Shown here: piece by piece, positions 9,145 through 17,747 of the stretch | How positions within the stretch are numbered: position 1 is the stretch's first letter | How the letters are laid out: each line of letters starts with the position of its first letter | Assembly (NCBI GenBank): GCA_004793585.1 | Contig: SRZB01000003.1 | Location: forward strand, 98,080 to 162,079 | Source: Hominisplanchenecus murintestinalis | Lineage (GTDB): Bacteria; Bacillota; Clostridia; Lachnospirales; Lachnospiraceae | Reading direction: 5' to 3' | Length of the DNA stretch: 64,000 bases | Position numbers and translations under genes: made by a program | The notes under the pieces: generated by a model | Database searches by the model: none | What the model was told of the DNA's origin: nothing | Seen by the model: the letters and a program-made list of their open reading frames with translations, nothing else

Positions 9145-9696
9145 TTATCTGCGGAAGATGATTGCCTCTGCAATACGTTCTGCCTCCTCTTCACCCTTCA
9201 GGCAGGAAATCATCTCAAGCCCAAAAGGAATTGCCGTCCCCATCCCTCTGCTGGTAGTGATATGCCCGTCTGTCACCACCTGCTCTCTCAGCACTTCCGC
9301 ACCGGCCAGGCGCTCCTCAAAGCCCGGATAGCATACAGCCTTCTTTCCTCTCAGAAGCCCTAAATCTCCCAGCACACTCGGCGCTGCGCAAATTGCCCCG
9401 ATTCTGATTTTCTGTTCATCTGCTTTCTTTAACAATGCAGTTAATTTTTCACACGCACCCAAATGCTTCGTCCCCGGCATTCCTCCCGGCAGCACCAACA
9501 TGGCTGCCTCTTCCAGAGAGACCTCATCTATAGAGGTATCCATTCCTACACAGATACCGTGGCTGCCCGTCACGCTGCCCTCCCCCGAAATTCCCGTCAT
9601 CTTCACGGAAACATCTGCCCGGCGCAGCAAATCCACTACTGTCAGCGCTTCAATCTCTTCAAAGCCCTCTGCAAAAAATACATATACGTTCTTCAT
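9145..9696 (-). CDS. DJ-1/PfpI (YajL/ThiJ-like) family protein
   Basis: A 183-residue single-domain protein of the DJ-1/PfpI superfamily, at the usual length. The nucleophile-elbow cysteine is Cys103 in GAICAAPSVLG, and the conserved acidic residues are in FAEGFEEIEALT near the N-terminus, Glu16 matching the catalytic glutamate of DJ-1. Members act as glyoxalase/deglycase-like or redox-protective enzymes; the exact activity is disputed for the family and not decided here. The ribosome site AAGGAGGAG precedes the ATG. Confidence 0.92.
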   Translation of the reverse strand: MKNVYVFFAEGFEEIEALTVVDLLRRADVSVKMTGISGEGSVTGSHGICVGMDTSIDEVSLEEAAMLVLPGGMPGTKHLGACEKLTALLKKADEQKIRIGAICAAPSVLGDLGLLRGKKAVCYPGFEERLAGAEVLREQVVTDGHITTSRGMGTAIPFGLEMISCLKGEEEAERIAEAIIFRR

Positions 9697-9857
9697 TGTC
9701 CCTGTTTCTCCTCCTTCTCATTTTACAGACGAAGCCTACAAGCCTACAATCTGAATTAATTATACTACCATTTTCCCTTTCTGTGTAGTATAATACACCT
9801 CAAATCGCGGTTTGTCAGAGAGCCTGACTCTTATCCCGCCTGATTCTGGAGGAATTT

Positions 9858-10307
9858 ATGGAAATTGAACGAAAATTTTTGATTACGGAACTCCCGGAAA
9901 ACCTGACGCAGTATAACTGCCGCCGGATTGAGCAGGGCTACCTGTGTACTGCTCCCGTGGTGCGTATCCGGCGCCAGGATGAAGAATATTACCTTACCTA
10001 TAAGTCTAAGGGTATGATGGTTCGTGAAGAATACAATCTTCCTCTGACTGCAGAAGCCTATGCACATCTCAGAGAAAAAACAGACGGAAACTTGATCAGC
10101 AAACAGCGCTACCTGATTCCGCTGAATGAAACATTAACGGCTGAATTGGATATCTTTGACGCCCCGTTTGCGCCGCTTATGCTGGCAGAAGTAGAATTTT
10201 CTTCCGAGGAAGAGGCAAATTCTTTCGTTCCGCCCGCATGGTTCGGGGAGGACGTTACTTTTTCAGGAAAATATCACAACAGCTATTTAAGCTGTCTCAA
10301 ATTCTAA
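9858..10307 (+). CDS. CYTH domain (triphosphate tunnel metalloenzyme) protein
   Basis: A 149-residue cytoplasmic protein beginning MEIERKFLI, which contains the ExExK signature of the CYTH superfamily. Further charged strand motifs (VRIRRQDEEYYLTYKSKG, AELDIF, AEVEF) line the expected eight-strand tunnel. Family members hydrolyse inorganic triphosphate or act as adenylate cyclase or thiamine triphosphatase with Mg or Mn ions; tripolyphosphatase is the commonest bacterial activity. The start follows GGAGG with good spacing. It is monocistronic, ending at a hairpin at 10313-10347. Confidence 0.9.
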   Translation: MEIERKFLITELPENLTQYNCRRIEQGYLCTAPVVRIRRQDEEYYLTYKSKGMMVREEYNLPLTAEAYAHLREKTDGNLISKQRYLIPLNETLTAELDIFDAPFAPLMLAEVEFSSEEEANSFVPPAWFGEDVTFSGKYHNSYLSCLKF

Positions 10308-10312
10308 ATATG

Positions 10313-10347
10313 GTAAGCGCTGGACAGCATCTTCTCCTGTCCGGCGC
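10313..10347 (+). terminator. hairpin between convergent CYTH and deacetylase genes
   Basis: Arms AAGCGCTGGACAG and CTGTCCGGCGCTT enclose a short loop. The flank is AT-rich rather than a pure T-run, so termination in both directions is likely but not certain. Confidence 0.55.
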
Positions 10348-10368
10348 TTATATATATTATATATGCTT

Positions 10369-11850
10369 TTATGATTCTCCGTTTGCCGTTACCGTATCCG
10401 GCCTTCTGCTGTCGTACACGCCGCTTGCGTCAAACATGCCTGAAGTGACTTCTGTCATCCCCTGTTTTGCTTTATACAGCATATAACCGTCGAGGTTGAT
10501 ACGTCCCTGGCGCACATAGTTTTCACGAATCTGTATCCAATATGGCACTGAACCGTCTACGTTACAGAAAAAGTTATACCCTGCGCTTTTAAAGTAGTTA
10601 AATTTCTCATTGTCCGCACTGTAATCGCGCCAGTCGCCAATATCATTTCCGTGGGCAAAAATAATGATATCTGTTTCTCCCACAATATTCTGCACTGTGT
10701 CCACCCACTTTTCATTATCTGCTCTCAGTTCATCCACGGTCTTATTCGTAACGCTCAAATGCCCCCAGGTATGGCTCGCAAACTCCCAGCCGGATTTTTT
10801 TATAGCCTCCGCAATCTTTTTCGCTTCTTCCACATCCTTATCCCAGTCAAAATCAGGATGCGCCGTCAGCCATGCGCTCTGGTCTTCCGTAAGATTCTCC
10901 CTGGTTTTGTATGCCTTATCCGTACGGTATCCCAATACGCCGTCATAACCTGTCAGAGCAATCATCCCTCTTGCTCCGCGGTACGCGCCGTCCGGATGCG
11001 CTTCAAGAAAGCTGTTCAGTCTGGGAACCACATCAAAATCTCCCACCGCTTCCGAGCCGTCAGGCTTGATATAGTGGCATTTTATATCGCCATTTTCATC
11101 CAGCACCAATTTATCAGGGTAACTTGCTGCTTCATACGAATGATAATAACTTAAATCATCCACGGAAAGTACAACTGCTTTTTTTTCCGGCGGCAGCAGC
11201 AGGTTTTCATTTTTCGTAAACACCTTATTTCCATTTTCATCCGTTGTCTCTACTACTAAATCGTGAAGGCGCACAAACACATATCCGTTATCATACATCT
11301 GCTGTGTAATTTTATCAAATTCTTCTACCGTAGTCATCCAGGCGTTCATGCCATCCGCCGCTCCCTGCCCTACAATAGAAGCATCCAGTGCAATCGTCGG
11401 CTCATTCATCAGCGAATGGTAAAAGATGTGGGGAACGGTATCCACATCCACCGGAACACACTTCTTCTGTGCTTCTGTATACCGAATAATTGCCTGGGTC
11501 AGTTCTGTCTTTTGCTCATACCCGTTTACCGATTTAATCTTTGCAACAGCTGCATCGTAATCATAGCCTGCCGCCAGACGGTCCGCTTCTTCCAGAATCT
11601 CTGCATTCTCGCCGGCAGGCTCCGTCTCCACTACGGCAGCGCTGCTTTTCTCCGTCTCCGGCTTTTTTCCCGGCTTTTCCTCTCCCACAACAAGTTTTGT
11701 CGCCAGAGCAGTTACCCCCACAACCAAGGCCAGTGTTGCGATACATACTCCTGCCCTGATTATACCTTCCTGCCTGTGGCGCTTTTTCTTCATTCTCTGT
11801 CTCTCCCTTTTTTTCTGGAGCAGTTCATCTTCCTGTTCTCTCTTCCCCAT
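10369..11850 (-). CDS. Membrane-anchored polysaccharide deacetylase family protein (CE4-like)
   Basis: A 493-residue protein with a highly basic cytoplasmic N-terminus (about residues 1-30), one membrane segment (about 31-52), an acidic linker, and an extracellular deacetylase-like domain. Conserved pieces are HIFYHSLM, LSVDDLSYY (metal-binding Asp) and FASHTWGHLS (the HxxxH-type motif). Family members remove acetyl groups from cell-wall or capsular polysaccharide. The larger-than-usual domain (inserted loops after about residue 250) resembles Firmicutes proteins of this type. A GGAGG site precedes ATG 11850. The EEP protein gene follows upstream on the same strand, 46 bases away. Confidence 0.85.
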   Translation of the reverse strand: MGKREQEDELLQKKRERQRMKKKRHRQEGIIRAGVCIATLALVVGVTALATKLVVGEEKPGKKPETEKSSAAVVETEPAGENAEILEEADRLAAGYDYDAAVAKIKSVNGYEQKTELTQAIIRYTEAQKKCVPVDVDTVPHIFYHSLMNEPTIALDASIVGQGAADGMNAWMTTVEEFDKITQQMYDNGYVFVRLHDLVVETTDENGNKVFTKNENLLLPPEKKAVVLSVDDLSYYHSYEAASYPDKLVLDENGDIKCHYIKPDGSEAVGDFDVVPRLNSFLEAHPDGAYRGARGMIALTGYDGVLGYRTDKAYKTRENLTEDQSAWLTAHPDFDWDKDVEEAKKIAEAIKKSGWEFASHTWGHLSVTNKTVDELRADNEKWVDTVQNIVGETDIIIFAHGNDIGDWRDYSADNEKFNYFKSAGYNFFCNVDGSVPYWIQIRENYVRQGRINLDGYMLYKAKQGMTEVTSGMFDASGVYDSRRPDTVTANGES

Positions 11851-11896
11851 CCCGGTTACTCCTCCGTGCCTTCATAACAAATTATATGCCCGCTGA

Positions 11897-12991
11897 TTAC
11901 AGCAGTGTAAATTCCATAACGACTGGATTATGGTCGGAATACAAAAATCCCCCGTCAATATTTTCTGCCTTCGCTTCTATATTATCTGAAACAATAAATC
12001 CGTCCACAACCACCGTATATGTCAAGTCCTTTTCATATGGGATATCCGCCCCCCTGCAAGTTGGAATCTCTGCTGCATTCTCCGCTTTTGCAAAACGATA
12101 TCCCTCCGCCAGGTCGCCACTGTCGAGCTGATAGACCCACTCCGGCGTCTTCTGCCCCGATGGAAAGCTGTCGATAGACTCTGCGATATCATGGTTAAAA
12201 TCCCCGCCAGCTATCACATAGTTCCCCTGCTCACGCTCACGGGCAAGCACTTCATTCAGTAGCGCAAGCTGTTCTGCACGAATCAGCCCGCCTTTGTCAT
12301 AAGCGCTCAGATGTACCTGTATCAATACCAGCTCTTTCCCTCCGTCCACCGGAAGACGGCTTACCAGGAAACACCTATCCAAATCCGTAAACTTCGTAAT
12401 AAAGGCATCGCTGACCGGAAACTGCCGCCTTGTATTTTCTAAAATCTGATACTTGCTGAATGTCAGCATCCCCGCCTGTACCGCCCCATGAGGCTCCAGA
12501 AATGGATAAAAAAGATATGCACTGTGAAAATTATTCGCAAACACAGAGCCATAACCGCTAAGCCCTTTCTGGAAAATCTCCCTCTGATTTACCTGATAGC
12601 TCCTGTCAGCCTTTTCGTCCACCTCCTGGGTAAAAATAAAATCTGCTTCCTGGCTTTTCACCAGATTCAGGCTTCCTTCCGTATTCTCACGCTCTGCCTT
12701 CTCCGAAAGCGCCCTCGCATGTTTTCCCACCGTTTTTGTGCCGTCCAGCATTTCCCCTGTATCCATAAAAAAGGAATAGTCTGCCGAATATGCCCCAAAA
12801 CCGATGTTGTATGTCATAATCCGATAGGCTTTCCCTTTCTGTACCTGCTCTGTCTGCGGATTTTCCGTGTCAAGCTTTGTAAAATCATCAATTCTGTAAT
12901 ACTGAATCTGCATATACGCCACATATCCCACAACCAGCACCAGAAAAGCCGCAAAAATCCCTAACAGGATTTTCCCTATCCTCTTAGCCAC
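11897..12991 (-). CDS. Endonuclease/exonuclease/phosphatase (EEP) family membrane-anchored protein
   Basis: A 364-residue protein with an N-terminal membrane anchor (about residues 7-27) and an EEP-fold catalytic domain. Visible motifs are TYNIGFGAY, FTQEVDEKAD (metal-binding Glu), VIAGGDFNHDI and the terminal SDHNPVVMEF (catalytic Asp-His). These are shared by Mg-dependent phosphodiesterases, sphingomyelinases and DNases, so the substrate is open; an extracytoplasmic phosphodiesterase is likely. GTG 12991 is 7 bases after GGGAGG and is preferred to TTG 12994. It lies just upstream of the deacetylase gene on the same strand, suggesting a two-gene operon. Confidence 0.85.
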   Translation of the reverse strand: MAKRIGKILLGIFAAFLVLVVGYVAYMQIQYYRIDDFTKLDTENPQTEQVQKGKAYRIMTYNIGFGAYSADYSFFMDTGEMLDGTKTVGKHARALSEKAERENTEGSLNLVKSQEADFIFTQEVDEKADRSYQVNQREIFQKGLSGYGSVFANNFHSAYLFYPFLEPHGAVQAGMLTFSKYQILENTRRQFPVSDAFITKFTDLDRCFLVSRLPVDGGKELVLIQVHLSAYDKGGLIRAEQLALLNEVLAREREQGNYVIAGGDFNHDIAESIDSFPSGQKTPEWVYQLDSGDLAEGYRFAKAENAAEIPTCRGADIPYEKDLTYTVVVDGFIVSDNIEAKAENIDGGFLYSDHNPVVMEFTLL

Positions 12992-13108
12992 CAAAATGCC
13001 TCCCTTTTTTCCAAAACGTTCCTGTCTCTCTTTTATTTATCATATCATTCTTCCCACGCTTTTGCAATAACGCCACATATAAAAAATCTAACCCGCCGCA
13101 TATTACAT

Positions 13109-13136
13109 GTAACAGTTCAGCCGACTGGCCTGTTAC
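13109..13136. repeat. 28-bp GTAACAG inverted repeat, relative of the 55.1 kb element
   Basis: Arms GTAACAG and CTGTTAC flank TTCAGCCGACTGGC. The first 14 bases are identical to the left end of the larger hairpin element at 55108-55250. It is probably a minimal deletion derivative or a solo end, lying between the EEP and GNAT genes. Confidence 0.6.
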
Positions 13137-13161
13137 TGCTCTCTCGTGACCAGTGCCCATC

Positions 13162-13653
13162 TTACACTTCTATATAATATGGGCAGATATCTTCATACTG
13201 CCCGTTCTTTAACCGAAATCCTTTCGGAATCGTGCCAAGCTGCCGAAATCCTATCCGCTCATACAAATGCCTTGCATGGATATTTGACGCTACTACCGCA
13301 TTAAACTGTAAAATCTTAAATCCGATATCCCGTGCCTGCCTGATACAGTCCTGCACCAGCTTTTCCCCGATATGCAGTCCCCTGTTTTTGGCAGATACGG
13401 CATAACTCGCATTGCCTATGTGCCCGCACCTTCCCACGTTGTTAGGATGCAGGATATACAGGCCTAAGATTTCCCCTGTCTGTGTATCCTCCGCCACACC
13501 GCAGTAACTTTGGCCTCCAAAAAATTCCTTTCCTGTGGTTTCCGTCAGCACTTCTTCCTGAGGAAATGCAATTCCTTCTTCTACCACCTCATTCCAAATA
13601 TACAGCATGGCAGTAATATCGGTTTCTCTATATTTTCTTATCTTAACTATCAT
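13162..13653 (-). CDS. GNAT family N-acetyltransferase
   Basis: A 163-residue acyltransferase of the GNAT fold, which transfers acetyl from acetyl-CoA to an amine. The acetyl-CoA loop is in VSAKNRGLHIGEKLVQDC, followed by the alpha-helix and the C-terminal HARHLYERIGFRQLG block characteristic of the family; the substrate is unknown (YhhY/phosphinothricin-type relatives exist). The start is ATG 13653, 8 bases after GGGAGGA; the upstream in-frame extension has no ribosome site. No operon partner is evident. Confidence 0.88.
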   Translation of the reverse strand: MIVKIRKYRETDITAMLYIWNEVVEEGIAFPQEEVLTETTGKEFFGGQSYCGVAEDTQTGEILGLYILHPNNVGRCGHIGNASYAVSAKNRGLHIGEKLVQDCIRQARDIGFKILQFNAVVASNIHARHLYERIGFRQLGTIPKGFRLKNGQYEDICPYYIEV

Positions 13654-13795
13654 GATGTTATCCTCCCTATACATCCAAAGTATAGCATTTCCCGTGTATA
13701 CTTTCAAGCATTTTCGAATATTCGTTCTTGTTTTTTATCGTCAATATCCGGAAAAATCGCTTTAATCATTTCTTCTCCCCAATAAAGTAAAATCC

Positions 13796-15139
13796 TTATA
13801 CAATATTTTTCATTTTCCATTTACCTGTCTTGTAGTGAGCAAACGAGATACAGAAGTTTGCAAACCAGCCAAGCGGCACGGCGTACCAAATCATTGCGAC
13901 GCCCCAAGCCGGAGCACAGAACCATGACAGCTGCACCCGTATCGCAAGGTTGACAAGATTCGCAACGGTGAACACTTTTACATCGCCCGCACCCCGGAGA
14001 ATGCCGTCCACTGCCATTTTGAAACCAACCATACAGAAGAAAAAACCGATGAATTTCAGATAGCTTTCACCGATAGCGACCGTTTCCGTGGAAGGTACTG
14101 CATCCAGAAACATTGTAATGATTGGTGTGTGGAACAATTCCAGTATCATACAAAGAAGAACGGCAATGAGAATAATCATTATGTTTGCCGCCCGATACCC
14201 CTGTGAAACACGATCTTTTCTATTTGCTCCGATATTCTGTGCAGTATAAGACGAGAGTGCACTGCCAATAGCGGACATCGGCACAATACAGAGCGTTTCA
14301 ATTCGCATTGCGGCAGAGAAACCGGCAAGAATCTGCGTACCGAAGCCGTTGACTACTGCCTGCACAAGCATCATTCCGATGGAAACCGTAGACTGCTGCA
14401 AAATGGACGGCAGAGCAATCCTTGTCATCAAGCGAAGCTCCGATCTGCTAAATATACCGTCTGCCTTTTCAGCATATTTCCGAAGTTCTTTCAGGAAAAC
14501 AAGAAAGGACAAAATGGTAGAAAATCCCTGTGCGATAAAGGTCGCATACGCAGCGCCAGGAACGCTTAATTCCAGAACAGCGACCATATACCAGTCCAAC
14601 ACCACATTCAGCAGAGAAGAAAAAATCAGGAAATACAGAGGTATTCGTGATTTTCCCAAAGCGTTGAACAGCGAGGACAGAATATTATACATAAACAGGA
14701 ACGGTAGTCCATAGAAGTAGATATTCAGATAAACGACTGCTATTTCCAGTGCATCTGCCGGGGTGTTCAGCGCCGTCATAATTTGACGGCTAAATAGTAA
14801 GCCGAATCCCGCAAGCAGAATACTGATACCAAGAAAGGTCAGCATTGCCGTGTAGATCGCCGTTTTCATCTGAGCGTATCTTTTTGCGCCGAAGTGCTGG
14901 CTGATGATAACCGAAGCACCGATTCCGCCGCCAATCGCAATGCTAATAAAGACCGTTGTCAAAGCGTAGGAAGCCCCCACCGCTGCCAGCGCTGTTTCAC
15001 CGTTATAGTGTCCGACAATAGCGGAGTCCACAATGGTATAAACCTGCTGAAACAGATTGCCGATAATCATTGGAATGGAAAACTTGACCAGCGCCCTCAT
15101 CGGTTTTTCCGTAATCAAATAATCGTTCGCCGTTTTCAA
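13796..15139 (-). CDS. MATE family multidrug/sodium antiporter
   Basis: A 447-residue exporter with about twelve membrane segments. Duplicated MATE signatures are seen near the N-terminus (SIPMIIGNLFQQVYTIVDSA) and in the second half (IALPSILQQSTVSIGMMLVQ). Such proteins expel cationic drugs or metabolites using Na or H gradients. The start is inferred as TTG 15139 because it overlaps the TGA of the upstream regulator as TTGA, an arrangement for translational coupling; the longer upstream frame lies inside the regulator. The regulator and its twin operators imply induction by the exported compound. Codon use and GC look slightly different from neighbours, consistent with acquisition, but this is not proven. 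Confidence 0.92.
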   Translation of the reverse strand: MKTANDYLITEKPMRALVKFSIPMIIGNLFQQVYTIVDSAIVGHYNGETALAAVGASYALTTVFISIAIGGGIGASVIISQHFGAKRYAQMKTAIYTAMLTFLGISILLAGFGLLFSRQIMTALNTPADALEIAVVYLNIYFYGLPFLFMYNILSSLFNALGKSRIPLYFLIFSSLLNVVLDWYMVAVLELSVPGAAYATFIAQGFSTILSFLVFLKELRKYAEKADGIFSRSELRLMTRIALPSILQQSTVSIGMMLVQAVVNGFGTQILAGFSAAMRIETLCIVPMSAIGSALSSYTAQNIGANRKDRVSQGYRAANIMIILIAVLLCMILELFHTPIITMFLDAVPSTETVAIGESYLKFIGFFFCMVGFKMAVDGILRGAGDVKVFTVANLVNLAIRVQLSWFCAPAWGVAMIWYAVPLGWFANFCISFAHYKTGKWKMKNIV

Positions 15140-15483
15140 GATTTCTTCACCGTTCCTCTTCGGTTGCAGGTCGCAGCAAATTCGCAATCGCAGTTTTCAA
15201 TGTCACCTTGTTTTTTCTCGCTTGCTACAAGCAGGAGCTTCATAGTGTTGGCTGCCTTTTTCAGCAGCTCACGGTTGACCGTATAATGCATCTGATAATC
15301 TAACCGTTCGCCGGTAACAAGTCCGCATTCCTTCAAAACATTCATCTGCTGGGAAACTGCTGGTTCACTGATTCCAAGCTTTGTGGCAATCGCCTTAACG
15401 CAATAATGGTAATCCAGCAGAAGTGTAATGATTTGGTATCTCGTCGGTGCTGTGACGAGATGCAGTAGTTCAATGTCTGTCAT
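15136..15483 (-). CDS. ArsR/HTH-type transcriptional regulator of the MATE operon
   Basis: A 115-residue winged-helix regulator. The HTH is in VKAIATKLGISEPAVSQQMNVLKECGLV and is followed by a wing (ERLDYQMHYTVN). The C-terminal tail carries several cysteines (ENCDCEFAATC), which could bind a metal or sense redox state. ATG 15483 is preferred because GGAGGA lies 8 bases upstream; the TTG at 15498 overlaps that site. It is co-transcribed with the MATE gene and probably represses its own promoter through the paired palindromes at 15505-15538. Confidence 0.88.
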   Translation of the reverse strand: MTDIELLHLVTAPTRYQIITLLLDYHYCVKAIATKLGISEPAVSQQMNVLKECGLVTGERLDYQMHYTVNRELLKKAANTMKLLLVASEKKQGDIENCDCEFAATCNRRGTVKKS

Positions 15484-15504
15484 CCTCAATTCCTCCAATT
15501 TATA

Positions 15505-15538
15505 ATTAAGAAATTACTTAATTAAGAATATACTTAAT
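15505..15538 (-). promoter_or_regulatory. twin palindromic operators upstream of the ArsR-MATE operon
   Basis: Two copies of ATTAAG-N6-CTTAAT (15505-15522 and 15521-15538) overlap by two bases just upstream of the regulator start. Tandem dyads of 18 bases are what a dimeric winged-helix repressor would bind. Confidence 0.7.
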
Positions 15539-15559
15539 TATACATCGAGAGAGCCTCAT

Positions 15560-15885
15560 TTGTCAAGATGTACAGATCCCATGACTCGGAAATCAATTTT
15601 CGAAAAGTATTCTAATATCTCCCCAATTATGCATAATAGCCCCTGGGCAGAGATGGCTGCCCCCCTTTTACATGAAATGAGCCACCTCTATAATTTGAAA
15701 CATGACATTCAGGACGTAAGCAACAGCGACTATTATCACAACATGAAATTCAGAGCAGCCGCCGAGGCCCACGGCCTTCATATAGGGAAACAAATTACGG
15801 CTGGACGGTAACAACACTAGCTCCAGAGGCCGAAGCATGGATTAAAGCCACTTTGGATGAAACCGGTATCCATATTCTGAGGGTT
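15560..15885 (+). pseudogene. SprT-like zinc metalloprotease fragment, frameshifted
   Basis: The first frame (to 15811) contains the zinc motif LLHEMSHLYNLKH and then the SprT-like pattern YYHNMKFRAAAEAHGLHI. Near 15796 the homologous reading continues in another frame as YGWTVTTLAPEAEAWIK, so at least one frameshift is present, and the N-terminal part is missing. Such SprT-like genes are common on integrative elements. A 37-codon frame on the opposite strand (15842-15955) overlaps its end. Non-functional remnant. Confidence 0.65.
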
Positions 15886-15955
15886 CGCCTTTCTTTACCA
15901 GCCTGTACGTCGGCACATCCTCATCGGCATCTGCCTGCTCTGATTCTTCCTGCAT
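15842..15955 (-). pseudogene. short frame of unknown origin in mobile-element scar
   Basis: A 37-codon frame with ATG preceded by AAGGAAAAG, encoding an acidic start (MQEESEQADADED) and TYRLVKKGEP. It overlaps the SprT-like remnant on the other strand. It may be a leftover end of a mobile-element gene; function and expression are unknown. Confidence 0.25.
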
Positions 15956-16095
15956 CTTTTCCTTCCCTTAAAACCACTGTTCACGTACTAAAATTACCTA
16001 ATCTTAGAATACGTCTTTCACCTCCCCAAAAGTCAACTAATTCAAATCTGTTTTCCGCAAAAACTCTCTGTTTTATATTGGTCTGTGAAAAATTC

Positions 16096-16132
16096 AAAAA
16101 GCAGACACTCATCTAAGGAATGTCTGCTTTTT
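16096..16132. terminator. bidirectional intrinsic terminator in the scar region
   Basis: Arms AAAAAGCAGACA and TGTCTGCTTTTT are separated by 13 bases, giving a strong stem with T-tracts in both directions. Confidence 0.75.
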
Positions 16133-16354
16133 AACATATCAGAAATTTTCTTTCTGCCTGTTAAAATTAGATATACAAAACAGTATTACACAGATTCAAA
16201 ATAAAGTGGTATTTTGGATTCCAGTCAGACATTGTGATTCACCATTCTTTAAATCAATGTTCCATATTGCTGTCAACCGTCATGCAGCAGCCATACGGTA
16301 TTCATCAATACACTCTGAAAGCCCACGCACATTATACCGATTGGGTTATACGCT

Positions 16355-16620
16355 ATGAATGGACTTTGGTATTGCCCTGCATATTGTATGACAGCAAATC
16401 AAATTAGAGAGTTCCGCATTGACCGTATCAAAGAAATTGTAGAGGAAAAGCCTTATCCAAAGGAGAAATATCCTATTCCTGCGTCCATTCAAGAATATCT
16501 TGAAAAATTAGAAGTCGGAAACGATTACCACATAAAAATTCAACTGACCGATATAGGCGTTAAACGCTGCGAAACTGATTGTTTACTGGCAAGAGGATTA
16601 AAAACTTTTCCAACAGGCGG
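16355..16620 (+). pseudogene. WYL-domain transcription regulator fragment
   Basis: The frame reads NGLWYCPAYCMTANQIREFRIDRIKEI, the characteristic core of a WYL ligand-sensing domain. It is followed by a degenerate IQLTDIGVKRCE segment like the second half of such regulators. The N-terminal HTH domain is absent and the frame runs into the promoter of the FMN riboswitch, so this is a truncated remnant. The stretch 16133-16354 before it shows nothing recognisable. Confidence 0.55.
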
Positions 16621-16662
16621 CGGACTGCTTCCGGTTCAATTTCGTGATATTTCCCAACCCAC

Positions 16663-16691
16663 TTGCATGTTCAGAAACAATAGAGTATAAT
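16663..16691 (+). promoter_or_regulatory. sigma-A promoter of the FMN riboswitch/ribU transcript
   Basis: TTGCAT (16663-16668), a 17-base spacer and a perfect TATAAT (16686-16691) lie just upstream of the riboswitch. Confidence 0.85.
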
Positions 16692-16712
16692 ACAGCTTAT
16701 ATTAATAAGGAA

Positions 16713-16824
16713 ATTCTTCGGGGCAGGGTGAAATTCCCGACCGGCGGTACAGTCCGCGACCCGCTTCGGCGGCTGATATGGTGCGATTCCATAACCGACA
16801 GTAAAGTCTGGATGAGAGAAGAAT
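16713..16824 (+). ncRNA. FMN riboswitch (RFN element)
   Basis: The conserved blocks of the RFN aptamer are present in order: CTTCGGGGCAGGGTGAAATT, CCGACCGGCGGTACAGTC, CGCGACCCGC with its variable hairpin, GGTGCGATTCC, ACCGACAGTAAAGTC and TGGATGAGAGAAG. It binds flavin mononucleotide and controls the downstream riboflavin transporter, here most likely by allowing the terminator at 16848-16878 to form when FMN is plentiful. Confidence 0.97.
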
Positions 16825-16847
16825 GCGATATTCTTTGAACACTATTG

Positions 16848-16878
16848 TCCCGTGTGCCCTTGCGCATACGGGATTTTT
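16848..16878 (+). terminator. riboswitch-controlled intrinsic terminator
   Basis: Hairpin arms TCCCGT and ACGGGA, extended by TGTGC/GCGCA, are followed by TTTTT. Its place between the FMN aptamer and ribU makes it the expression platform. Confidence 0.85.
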
Positions 16879-16895
16879 CGTGGAATTTCCTTTAA

Positions 16896-16943
16896 AGTCA
16901 AAGCCCCCGCAAGCACGGCGCTTGGCTCATTGCTGGCGGGAAT
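16896..16943 (-). repeat. dispersed intergenic repeat, short form (48 bp)
   Basis: Both ends match the 126-bp repeats at 7116 and 61991 (minus strand: ATTCCCGC, AGCAA, GAGCCAAG at one end; GCTTGC, GGGG, TTTGACT at the other), but the middle is missing. It lies between the riboswitch terminator and the ribU ribosome site, within the ribU leader. Confidence 0.65.
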
Positions 16944-16959
16944 GAAAAGGAGAGAAAAC

Positions 16960-17580
16960 ATGAACGCAAACACAAACGCGGCAGGAAATGCCGCAGGAAA
17001 AAGCAGCATTAAGAAAATGGTACAAATTGGAATGCTGGGGGCGGTATCCGTCATCCTTATGATGTTCGAAATTCCCCTCTGGTTTGCCCCCTCATTCTAC
17101 AAGATTGATTTAAGCGAAGTCCCGGTACTGATAGGCGCGTTTGCCATGGGACCGGCCGCCGGAGCCGTCATTGAACTGGTAAAAGTCGTCCTGCACATGG
17201 TTTTTAAGGGCAGCACGACGGCAGGTGTAGGCGATTTCGCAAATTTCCTGATTGGATGCGCCTTCATCGTCCCGGCAGGGCTTATCTACAGTAAGAAGAA
17301 AAATAAAAAACGTGCAGTTATCGGCATGACAGTGGGCGCGGTCTTTATGGTAGTAGCAGGATGCTTCCTGAACGCCTTCGTCCTGCTTCCCGCATACGGA
17401 AAAGCCTTCGGTATGCCGATAGACGCGCTTATCGGAATGGGAACGGCAGTAAATCCGGCTATTACCAGCCTGACAACTTTCGCCGTCCTGGCAGTCGCGC
17501 CGTTCAATCTGCTCAAAGCGGTGATTGTTTCGGTGATAACGCTGCTTCTATATAAATACATCAGCCCAATCTTAAAATAA
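16960..17580 (+). CDS. ribU: ECF transporter riboflavin-binding S component RibU
   Basis: A 206-residue membrane protein with about six membrane segments. It carries the S-component signature near the N-terminus (MVQIGMLGAVSVILMMFEIPL) and the RibU-like FAMGPAAGAVIELVKVVLHM segment. It captures riboflavin outside the cell and works with the shared EcfT/EcfA module encoded elsewhere. The start ATG 16960 follows AAAAGGAG; an upstream in-frame extension through the repeat is not needed. The FMN riboswitch directly upstream supports the substrate. Confidence 0.95.
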   Translation: MNANTNAAGNAAGKSSIKKMVQIGMLGAVSVILMMFEIPLWFAPSFYKIDLSEVPVLIGAFAMGPAAGAVIELVKVVLHMVFKGSTTAGVGDFANFLIGCAFIVPAGLIYSKKKNKKRAVIGMTVGAVFMVVAGCFLNAFVLLPAYGKAFGMPIDALIGMGTAVNPAITSLTTFAVLAVAPFNLLKAVIVSVITLLLYKYISPILK

Positions 17581-17747
17581 ATACCCCTCTCCGTTCGTGG
17601 GACTCCTATTATTTATCCATTTGTATATTATGGAACCTGATGATTTTTTAACGTCTCATAGGAATACGGTGCTCTTTGTTGTATTATTTTAGGGGAGATT
17701 TAGAATAGCTTTCTTTATTTCGGGCACGATAAGCTCGAGGTGATTAT

